Source: JBCDBY01 sp039182715
Lineage (GTDB): Bacteria > Planctomycetota > PLA2
Reading direction: 5' to 3'
Length of the DNA stretch: 10,353 nt
Assembly (NCBI GenBank): GCA_039182715.1
Contig: JBCDBY010000156.1
Coordinates: forward strand, 1-10,353
The translations under genes were made by a program, and so were the position numbers. Each line of letters begins with the position of its first letter. Positions within the stretch are counted from its first letter, which is position 1. Below, in pieces: positions 1 through 7,100 of the stretch. The notes under the pieces were generated by a model that was not told where the DNA came from, did no database searches, and worked only from the letters and a program-made list of their open reading frames with translations.

Positions 1-155
1 GCTTCCTCGTTGACCTTGGTCGATTCCGCGTTCCGCGTTTCGGTCACTTCGGCCAGGATCGTCAGGAACTGGTCGCGCACCCCGGCGTCGAGACTGTCGA
101 GCCAGTCAACGCTCGTCACCACCAGATAATCGATGATGCCGTGGTTGGTCTCGGC
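1..155 (-). other. DctP-like (TRAP solute-binding protein) C-terminal segment read in frame with the FAD subunit
   Basis: Residues ~191-240 of the preceding frame contain ETNHGIIDYLVV, a W followed by L-D-S-L, VRDQF and EVTETRNAES. From memory of the family, DctP solute-binding proteins have the same order near their C-terminus: TNHG, an aromatic then a V-V pair, then W-x-x-L-P, then V-R, then a polar helix. FAD subunits should show a vertebrate/bacterial C-terminal flavin domain here, with a PGELI-like motif and an LP strand, and none is seen. The switch is placed at about codons 189-191 (nt 150-158). The DctP family match is by recognition only, not by a search. The segment could be a true gene fusion after deletion, or an assembly join. 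Confidence 0.6.
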
Positions 156-722
156 CTCGCCGTCGTAGAGCAGCTCGGCGTCCATCGTGCGGTTGCCGTC
201 GGGGTGCACGCACTCGACCTGCGCCTTGAGCGCGATGAGCGCCGGCGCGAGGTTGCTGGTGTGCGCGGCCGCGCAACCGCCCGACGCGAAGATGCCGTGG
301 TACTTGTTCTGCGCCAGCGGCGACTCCGCGGCGCAGCCCTCGTCGCCCTTCTTGCGGCACTCATGGCCCGGCGTGCGGTAGTACCAGCAGCGCGTGTTCT
401 GCGCGAGGTTGCCGCCGACCGTGCCGACGTGCCGCACCTGCGGCGTCGCCGCCTCGTGCGCGGCGGTGTGCAGCGCGGGAAACTCGAGCTTCACCCACTC
501 GTCGGTGGCGACGTCCTCGAGCGTGGAAAGCGCGCTGATCTGTCCCTCCTGCTCCTTCTCGCGAATGGGCAACAGGTTGACGACCGCGTCGGGCTCGACG
601 ATGTAGCTCTTGAGCAGGTCGACCAGGTCGGTCCCGGCGCCCTTCACGTGCACGCTCTCCGCGACCGCGGCCTTGGCCGCCGCATCGAAGTTCTGCGCGT
701 CGAGGTAGGCAAACTGCTTCAT
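1..722 (-). CDS. FAD-binding subunit of a PaoB/HcrB-like molybdenum hydroxylase; 3' end outside the window and apparently chimeric
   Basis: Translating the minus strand from the ATG at 722 gives 240 residues with no stop before the window edge. The first ~185 residues fit the FAD subunit of xanthine-dehydrogenase-family enzymes, which passes electrons between the Fe-S subunit and an acceptor. KGAGTDL (27-33) and TPQVRHVGTVGGNLAQ (93-108) match the two FAD-contact loops. Four cysteines follow: C112 (in RCWYYR), C122, C130 and C150. This is the insert that ligates an extra [4Fe-4S] cluster in PaoB and 4-hydroxybenzoyl-CoA reductase beta. The ATG overlaps the large-subunit stop (TGATG), so translation is probably coupled. 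No signal peptide is visible, so export would rely on the Tat-bearing small subunit. From about residue 190 the family resemblance ends and a DctP-like sequence continues in frame. The expected C-terminal domain is absent, since intact homologues are about 320 residues. Subunit identity is firm; integrity is doubtful. Confidence 0.88.
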   Translation of the reverse strand, partial: MKQFAYLDAQNFDAAAKAAVAESVHVKGAGTDLVDLLKSYIVEPDAVVNLLPIREKEQEGQISALSTLEDVATDEWVKLEFPALHTAAHEAATPQVRHVGTVGGNLAQNTRCWYYRTPGHECRKKGDEGCAAESPLAQNKYHGIFASGGCAAAHTSNLAPALIALKAQVECVHPDGNRTMDAELLYDGEAETNHGIIDYLVVTSVDWLDSLDAGVRDQFLTILAEVTETRNAESTKVNEE

Positions 723-2919
723 CAGATCGTCTCCAGGGCGGACAGGATCACGTCCGGCGTCATGGGAAGCTTGCGCACGCGCGCGCCAATCGCGTTCGAG
801 ACCGCGTTGGCGATCGCCGCCGCCGTCGCGACGGTAGCCGGCTCGCCGAGGCTCGAGACGCCCGAGGGCGTGACGCCCTGCGCCACGCTGAACGGAATCG
901 CCACGATCTCCGGCATGTCGACGGCGCCGAGGATCTTGTAGTCGAGAAAGTTGGCATTCAGCATGTCGCCGCTGCGACGGTCGAGCACGCGGTTCTCGAA
1001 GAGCGCGTAGCTGATGCCCTGGATGATGCCGCCGTTGATCTGGCTGCGCGTCGTGAGCGTATTCACCACGCGGCCGCAGTCGTGGACCCCGACCACCTTG
1101 AGCACCTTGACGATGCCGGTCTCGGTGTCGACCTCGACTTCGGCGAACTGCACGCCGGCGACCTCGCGGGTGAAGCCGCTGCTCCGATCGAAGAGGTTGC
1201 CGCGACCGCGGCCCGTGCCCTCGACGACGCCGCCGGCGATCGCCTTGCACGCCTGCGCGAAGGTGAGCTTCTTCGGCCCGCCGATCACCTGGCCGTCCTT
1301 GAGGTCCATCTTCGAGGCGTCACCGCCGAACTGGTTCGCGACCGCCTCGAGCAGTTCGCGCTTCGCCTCGCAGGCGGCTTGCCGCGTCGGCGGCGTGATC
1401 GACGGCGTCGTGACCGAGCCGCCGCTTGCCGGGCCCGGCGGGTCGTTGGTGTTGCCGAGCTGCACGCGAACCTGCGACGGATCGAGCCCCAGCTCCTCGG
1501 CCGTCAGGACCGCGAACACGCTGCGCGTGCCGGTGCCGATGTCCTGCGCGCCGTTGAAAACCGTGACGGTCCCGTCCCGTCCGATGCGGCAACGCACCAC
1601 CGTGCCCGGCCGGCCGTTGTGTCCCCAGCGCGACGAGGCGATCCCGATGCCGCGCTTCAGGGGGCCGTCGCCGAGGCCGCCCGGCTTCCGGCGGTCCCAG
1701 CCGATCTCCTTGGCTCCGACGTCGTACTGCGCCTGGCGCACGGGGTTGGGATCGTTCTTCCTGCGCAGAGCGAGCGGGTCCATGCCGAGCGCGTCGGCCA
1801 GCTCGTCCATCATGCCCTCGAGGGCGAAGATGCCCTGCGGGTGGCGCGGCGCGCGGAAGGCGCGGGCGCGGCCGGCGTGCGTGCGCACGTCATGGCCCAC
1901 CTGGCGCGTGGCCTGGAAGCGGTAGATACCGGGATTGAACACGCCGGCTCCGCGCGCCCCGTTCCCCGGCGTGCCGAAGCTCTCGACCGTCGCGCCGAGC
2001 AGCTGCCCATCCCCGGACGCGGAGAAGGTGCAGCGCTGGATGGAGTCGGGCCGGTTGCCGCCGACCATGTGCTCCTCGCGGCGGTCGAGAATCGAGCGCA
2101 CCGGCCGCCCCGTCTCGCGCGCGGCGCGGGCGCCGAAGAGGTCCCATTCGTCGGCGCCGAACTTCGAACCGAAGCCGCCGCCCATGTGCTCGGTGATGAC
2201 GGTCACGTCGTCGGCGCTGAGCCCAAGCGCACGCGCCATGCCTTGCCGCCAGGCGAAGGTCGCCTGCGTGCTCGCGTAGCAGGTCACCTTGCCGTCCTTG
2301 AAGACGGTGACCGAGCCGTGCGTCTCGAGGCACGAGTGCGTCTGGACCTGCGTGCGGTACTCGGCGGAGATGACCTTCGCCGCGCGCGCGTGCAGCTGCT
2401 TGACGCGGTTCGCGTTGCCGCGCTGGAAGGACTGGTTGACATTCGATCCGCGACGCCCGACCGACGGCGCGCCGTCCATCTGCGCGTCCTCGACCGTCGC
2501 CACGACCGGCATCGTCTCGTACTCGACCTCGATGAGGCGCAGCGCGTCCTCGAGGATCTGCTCGCTCGTCGCGGCGACGCCGGCCACCGTGGCGCCGGCA
2601 TAGGTGATGCGCTTGCCCGCCTGCCCCTCGGTGTAGAGCACGCCCGGAAGCGCCTTCGCCTTCGTCAGGTCGAGCTTCTTCACACGCGCGTTGGCGTGCG
2701 GGCAGCGCAGCATCTTCGCGTAGAGCATGCCCTCGAAGCGGCGGTCCTGGGAATAGAGCGCGCGGCCGGTCGCCTTGTCCACCGCGTCGGGCCGCACGTG
2801 GTCCTTGCCGACGACGTCGGTCTGCTTGTCGGCGCCCCAGACCGGGGGCGCCTCGGGCGGAAACTTGTTCTCGACTTCGCGGGTCTGCTTGCCGAACCCG
2901 ACGCGGAACTTGTCGGGAC

Positions 2920-2923
<4 letters not shown>
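722..2923 (-). CDS. Molybdopterin-binding catalytic large subunit, PaoC/YagR-like aldehyde (xanthine-family) oxidoreductase
   Basis: This is a 733-residue protein; E. coli PaoC has 732. It should hydroxylate an aldehyde or N-heterocycle at a molybdenum centre and pass electrons to the [2Fe-2S] subunit. Visible family landmarks, in order: an a/b hammerhead-type region (~40-150); Q194-T-H then E200-T-H; the cofactor loop MGGGFGSKFG (247-256); AFRAPRHPQG (355-364); the cofactor-contacting GAQDIGTGT (458-466); and SSLGEPATVA with E694, the catalytic-base position (Glu692 in PaoC). R438 lies where PaoC has its active-site Arg440, but that equivalence is inferred. There is no signal peptide of its own, consistent with Tat hitch-hiking. 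ATG 2923-2921 is chosen because it overlaps the upstream stop (ATGA) and has AAGGAG 8 nt upstream. An upstream extension in this frame to 3577 is only the shadow of the small subunit. The substrate cannot be read from sequence. No cofactor-insertion chaperone (PaoD/XdhC) is in the window. Confidence 0.93.
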
Positions 2924-3528
<605 letters not shown>

Positions 3529-3617
3529 AAGGGTCCTCCTCTGTCTGAAGATACGTGCGCGCCGCGGGCGCGTACACCGCAATCAGGGACGGACCCTCCT
3601 GATAGTCTTCGACCCCG
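3529..3617. promoter_or_regulatory. Divergent intergenic region between the molybdenum-hydroxylase operon and the MarC gene
   Basis: These 89 bp must hold the promoters of both divergent units. On the minus strand, TATCTT (3548-3553) matches TATAAT at 4 of 6 positions but has no recognisable -35 box. On the plus strand, TAGTCT (3603-3608) lies 9 nt before the MarC start. A GC-rich self-complementary stretch sits at about 3558-3571. AGGGTCC (3530-3536) is repeated in inverse as GGACCCT (3591-3597), but one arm overlaps the ribosome site. No operator of a known regulator is recognisable. Confidence 0.4.
3535..3540 (-). promoter_or_regulatory. Ribosome binding site of the small-subunit gene
   Basis: The minus strand reads AGGAGG, a perfect Shine-Dalgarno match, with a 6-nt spacer to the ATG at 3528. 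It fixes the start of the Tat-signal subunit and rules out the longer in-frame extension to 3582. Confidence 0.85.
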
Positions 3618-4331
3618 ATGATCGCGACGATCGCCGAAGCCTTCGAAAGCGGCTGGAACTACCTGCTCCTTCTCGTGCAGTCGGTTCTGTCGCTCTACAT
3701 CGTGGTCAACCCGTCCGGCGCCTCCTCCGTCTTCATGGGCCTGACCGAGGGCATCGACCGGTCGCACCGCTTCGGCATCGCGCTGCGCGCGTGCGTGGGC
3801 GCCTTCATCATCCTGACGATCTTCGGGCTGACCGGGACGTTTCTTTTCCAGAAGTTGAACATCACCGGTTGGTCGCTTCGCATCGCGGGCGGCATCATCA
3901 TGTTCGCGTTCGCGTTCAACCTGGTCCGCGGGCGCGAGAAGGAGTTCTTCAACCTGGAGAACGTCGAGGCGGACCCGCGCCGCCTGACCAACATGGCCTA
4001 CTACCCGCTGGCCATGCCGCTGCTCGCCAGCCCTGCGTCGATCATGCTCATGATCACGCTCTCCCCCGCCGGCACGGACTACCAGGCGCAGATCACACTG
4101 CTGCTCTCGCTGGCCATCGTGCTCGCCATCGCGTTCCTCAACATGCTGCGGCTCGGCTTCCAGGTGGAAAAGAAGGGGCCGGGCCTCTCGATGGTGCTTC
4201 CGCGCATCTGGGGCATGATTCTCGCGATCATCGCCGTGCAGTTCGTGGTCGAGGGCGTGCGCGAGGTGCTGCCGGGCCTGGCCCGCGCCTGGACGTCCGG
4301 CGTCAGCGAAGCTGCGCCGGGTCCGTCGTAG
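3618..4331 (+). CDS. MarC-family (UPF0056) integral membrane protein
   Basis: This 237-residue, strongly hydrophobic protein has about six transmembrane segments: roughly residues 15-35, 56-76, 84-103, 129-150, 158-178 and 197-215. Family landmarks are the first-segment motif VVNPSGASSVFMGLTEG (29-45; MarC proteins usually show NP.GA..F..LT) and YYPLAMPLLASPASIM (128-143; compare PLAIPLL.GP.). The function of MarC proteins is not settled. The name comes from the mar locus, but a direct role in multiple antibiotic resistance was not upheld. A charged loop (105-123) separates segments 3 and 4. No Shine-Dalgarno sequence precedes the ATG at 3618. It is transcribed away from the molybdenum-hydroxylase operon, and its last 29 bp overlap the end of the convergent DUF255 gene. 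Confidence 0.9.
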   Translation: MIATIAEAFESGWNYLLLLVQSVLSLYIVVNPSGASSVFMGLTEGIDRSHRFGIALRACVGAFIILTIFGLTGTFLFQKLNITGWSLRIAGGIIMFAFAFNLVRGREKEFFNLENVEADPRRLTNMAYYPLAMPLLASPASIMLMITLSPAGTDYQAQITLLLSLAIVLAIAFLNMLRLGFQVEKKGPGLSMVLPRIWGMILAIIAVQFVVEGVREVLPGLARAWTSGVSEAAPGPS

Positions 4332-6300
4332 GCGCCTTGCAGGTGAAGTTGCGGCAGACGTAGGCGGCCGCCTTGCCGTCGACCGCGACCTTTCCCTCCG
4401 CCGGCGGCGCCAGCTTGGTGAGCGCGGGGGTCACCTTGGCGATCACGCGATTGCGGCGCGGGCTGCGCCATACGGCGGTCACGAGCGCGTCGAACCCTTC
4501 GCCGTCCGCGACGAAGATCTCGCGCGTGTCGTCGGCGGCGTAGTCGACCGCATTGAAGAGTGCGCCGTAGTAGAAGAGCGCGCGTCCCGCCGTGCCGCCG
4601 AACGCGGCGACCGTGCGCTGGGCGCGCTCGCGGTACGCGAGGTTGCCGGTGAGGTGCATGAGCCGCATGAGGTTCTGGGCCATCACACCGTTCCCCGAGG
4701 GCCGCGCGTGGTCGAACGCGTCCTTGCCGCGTGCGATGAGTGCCTCGCCGTCCTTGGCGGTATAGAAGTAGCCGCCCGCCGCGCCATCGAAGAAGAGTTC
4801 GTCCGCCTTCGCCTGCAGCGCGATCGCGTCGCGCAGCCAGCTCTCGTCGAAGGTCGACTCGTACAGGTCGAGCCACGCACGCACCGTCCACGCGTAGTCG
4901 TCGAGCACGGCGTCGTGCGCCGCCTCGCCCTCCGCCCAACGGCGCTTGAGACGACCGTCCTTCCACATGTGCTCGCGCACGAACTCGCCGGCGCGCACCG
5001 CCGACTCGAGGTGGCTCTTCTCACCCAGCATCTGCCAGCTCGCGCAGAAGCCGGTGATCATGAGCCCGTTCCAGCCGGCGAGCACTTTCGTGTCGGTCAT
5101 CGGCTTGGGCCGCTTCTCCCGCGCCGCGTACATCGTGTCGAGCGCCGCGCCGACATCGGCGTCGGGCGCCTGCGGGCGCACCTGCAGGATGCTCTTGCCG
5201 GGCCGGTGGTCCCAGTTGCCCTTCTCGGTGATGTCGAAGCGCGCGAGCACGGCCTCGGCCTGCTCCTTCGGCAGGAGCGCCTTCACCTCGTCCGGCGACC
5301 AGATGTAGAAGCCGCCCTCGTGCTCGGGGCCGCCGGGATCGTCGGCGTCCTGCGCGGAGTAGAACCCGCCCTCGGGACCGGTCATCTCGCGCTGCACCCA
5401 GCGACCGATGTCGAGCGCGGTCTCGCGGTAGATCGACTTGCCGGTGATGGCGTAGGCCCACGCGTAGAGCTCCAGCAGCTGGCCGTTGTCGTAGAGCATC
5501 TTCTCGAAGTGCGGGACGAGCCAGTCGCGCGTAACCGAGTAGCGGTGGAAGCCGCCGCCCACGTGGTCGTGAATCCCGCCCAACGCCATCTTCGTCAGCG
5601 CCAGCTCGGCGACGACGAGCGCCTCCTTGTCGTCGTGCCGCAGGTGGTAGCGCAGCATCAGCTCGACGGCGCTCGGGTTGGGGAACTTGGGCTCCTCGCC
5701 GAAGCCGCCGTGCACGCGGTCGGAGTGCCGCTCGGCGGCATGGCGCGCGAGTTCGAGCAGCTGGGGCGAGAACTCCTCGGCCGCCTCGGGCGTGTAGCGC
5801 TCCTGGAGGTGCTTCACGATGTTGTCGCCGTCCGCGAGCACCTTGGCGCGCACCTCGTCGTCGGCCCACGCCATGTGGATGCGCTCGAGCAGATCGAGGA
5901 ACTGCGTCTTGGGGTAGTACGTGCCGCCGACGAACGGCTTGCCCTCCGGCGTCATCCAGATGCTGAGCGGCCAGCCGCCCTGCCGGCCGAGCACCTCGGT
6001 GAGCGCCTTCATGTAGACGGCGTCGATGTCGGGCCGCTCCTCGCGATCGAGCTTGATCGAGACGAAGTGCTTGTTGAGGTAGGCCGCGACCTCCTCGTCG
6101 TCGAAGGACTCGTGCTCCATCACGTGGCACCAGTGGCAGCTCGAGTAGCCGATCGACAGGAAGATCGGCTTGTTCTCCTTCTTCGCCTTGGCGAAGGCCT
6201 CCTTGCCCCACGGATACCAGTCGACCGGGTTGGTCTCGTGCTGCTTCAGGTACGGGCTCTTCTCATTCGCCAGACGATTGAGCGGGCGGTTCTTCTTCAC
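4303..6300 (-). CDS. Thioredoxin-fold DUF255 (YyaL / SPATA20-type) protein
   Basis: This 665-residue protein has the full-length plan of the YyaL/SPATA20 family. The N-terminal thioredoxin-like DUF255 domain (~8-170) begins with the diagnostic NEKSPYLKQHETNPVDWYPW (12-31). It carries the redox-type pair C55-H-W-C58 in GYSSCHWCHVME, then REERPDID (86-93), QGGWPLS (107-113) and GGTYYP (125-130). The rest is an (alpha/alpha)-toroid resembling cellobiose-epimerase/glycosidase folds, with GGIHDHVGGGFHRYSV (241-256), HFEKMLYDN (264-272), FYSAQDADD (313-321), and KVLAGWNGLM (405-414). The conserved C-terminal Cys pair is present (AYVCRNFTC, C649 and C654). The biochemical role of the family is unknown. 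The GTG at 6300 is chosen because AGAGG lies 5 nt upstream and because homologues start close to this point. A GTG at 6355-6357 would add a short hydrophobic stretch but has no ribosome site. The gene stands alone and converges on the MarC gene. Confidence 0.93.
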   Translation of the reverse strand: MKKNRPLNRLANEKSPYLKQHETNPVDWYPWGKEAFAKAKKENKPIFLSIGYSSCHWCHVMEHESFDDEEVAAYLNKHFVSIKLDREERPDIDAVYMKALTEVLGRQGGWPLSIWMTPEGKPFVGGTYYPKTQFLDLLERIHMAWADDEVRAKVLADGDNIVKHLQERYTPEAAEEFSPQLLELARHAAERHSDRVHGGFGEEPKFPNPSAVELMLRYHLRHDDKEALVVAELALTKMALGGIHDHVGGGFHRYSVTRDWLVPHFEKMLYDNGQLLELYAWAYAITGKSIYRETALDIGRWVQREMTGPEGGFYSAQDADDPGGPEHEGGFYIWSPDEVKALLPKEQAEAVLARFDITEKGNWDHRPGKSILQVRPQAPDADVGAALDTMYAAREKRPKPMTDTKVLAGWNGLMITGFCASWQMLGEKSHLESAVRAGEFVREHMWKDGRLKRRWAEGEAAHDAVLDDYAWTVRAWLDLYESTFDESWLRDAIALQAKADELFFDGAAGGYFYTAKDGEALIARGKDAFDHARPSGNGVMAQNLMRLMHLTGNLAYRERAQRTVAAFGGTAGRALFYYGALFNAVDYAADDTREIFVADGEGFDALVTAVWRSPRRNRVIAKVTPALTKLAPPAEGKVAVDGKAAAYVCRNFTCKAPTTDPAQLR

Positions 6301-6370
6301 GGGAGCCTCTTTGCCTTCCAGGAAGGCGAGCAGGATGACGAGCGCGATGCGGGACACCTGCGGCGCATCG

Positions 6371-6376
6371 TACACT
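6371..6376 (+). promoter_or_regulatory. Candidate -10 element (TANNNT) for a leaderless SDR transcript
   Basis: TACACT is followed by exactly 6 nt (GCCCCG) and then the ATG at 6383, with no Shine-Dalgarno sequence. Initiation about 7 nt after a -10 box would place the first base of the mRNA at or beside the start codon. The same layout occurs before the glycogen synthase gene. This is inferred from spacing only, and no good -35 hexamer is visible. Confidence 0.4.
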
Positions 6377-6382
6377 GCCCCG

Positions 6383-7048
6383 ATGAGCGCGGAATTCGAG
6401 GGACAACGCGTCTTCATCACCGGCGCCACGCGGGGTATCGGGCTCGCCGTCGCGCGCGCGTTCGCGGCGGAAGGCGCGCAGGTCGTCGCCGGCTGCCGCC
6501 GCCCGGAAGACGTGACCGTCGGCGAGCCGTTCGCCTGCGAGCTGCACGATCCCGCGCTGCCCCCCGGCCCGCTCCACCACTTCGTCCACAATGCCGGCGT
6601 CTGGCTGCCGGACGAGCGCGGCGACGAGGCGTGGACCGAGACCTGGCAGCTCCACGTCCGCGCCGGCGCGACGCTGAGCCACGCCTTCGTGACGCAGGCG
6701 GAGCGGGGCGCGGCGATCGTGCACATCACGTCGCGGGCGAGCCACCGCGGCGAGGCGGGCTACGCCGCCTACGCATCGAGCAAGGCGGCGCAGAACGCGC
6801 TGGCCAAGTCGCTGGCGAGCGAGTTCGGGCCGCGCGGCATTCGCGTGAACGCCGTCGCGCCGGGCTGGGTGCGCACCGACATGACCCGCGACGCGCTGCC
6901 CGCCGAGGGCCTCCCGGAGCCGATTCCGCTGGGCCGCGTAGCGGTTCCGGAGGACGTCGCCGGGCCGGTCCTCTTCCTCTGCTCGGAGCGCGCCCGCTTC
7001 GTCACCGGGATCGTCCTCGACGTGAACGGCGGCGCCTATCTGCATTGA
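6383..7048 (+). CDS. Compact short-chain dehydrogenase/reductase (SDR family)
   Basis: This is a 221-residue classical-type SDR, predicted to be a cytosolic NAD(P)H-dependent oxidoreductase of unknown substrate. The cofactor motif TGATRGIG is at 13-20. C38-R39-R40 at the end of the second strand suggests NADP(H). HNAG (69-72) is the fourth-strand motif. S117, Y130 and K134 (YASSK) form the catalytic triad with the usual S-to-Y spacing of 13. NAVAPGWVRTDM (156-167) and VTGIVLDVNGG (208-218) complete the fold. Two features are odd. The stretch between the glycine motif and NAG is about 20 residues shorter than usual, so the helix before strand 4 seems to be lost. The position of the catalytic-tetrad Asn, in the helix after the NAG motif, is occupied by H91 (WQLHVRAG). 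No ribosome site precedes the ATG. The gene diverges from the DUF255 gene (82-bp gap) and ends 52 bp from the convergent serine-hydrolase gene. Confidence 0.9.
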   Translation: MSAEFEGQRVFITGATRGIGLAVARAFAAEGAQVVAGCRRPEDVTVGEPFACELHDPALPPGPLHHFVHNAGVWLPDERGDEAWTETWQLHVRAGATLSHAFVTQAERGAAIVHITSRASHRGEAGYAAYASSKAAQNALAKSLASEFGPRGIRVNAVAPGWVRTDMTRDALPAEGLPEPIPLGRVAVPEDVAGPVLFLCSERARFVTGIVLDVNGGAYLH

Positions 7049-7100
7049 TCGGCGGGCAGCCGGCACCGGTCCGCACCCGACGGCAGCAAGGCCTTCTCGA

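Noticed and set aside
3529..3582. N-terminal extensions of the small and large hydroxylase subunits upstream of 3528
   Set aside because: The AGGAGG site and the Tat signal fix the small-subunit start at 3528. The large-subunit frame above 2923 is only the small-subunit gene read out of frame.
3530..3597. Inverted repeat AGGGTCC / GGACCCT flanking the divergent intergenic region as an operator
   Set aside because: The arms are 7 nt and about 54 nt apart, and one arm overlaps the ribosome site. This is expected by chance in such GC-rich DNA.
6298..6357. Upstream GTG start (6355-6357) for the DUF255 protein that would add a hydrophobic, signal-like stretch
   Set aside because: It has no ribosome site, whereas the GTG at 6300 has AGAGG 5 nt upstream and matches the usual start of the family.
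7049..7100. Possible bidirectional terminator between the SDR and serine-hydrolase genes
   Set aside because: GCGG...CCGG-CA-CCGG...CCGC could pair, but the inner loop is only 2 nt, the arms are short and interrupted, and there is no T-tract on either strand.
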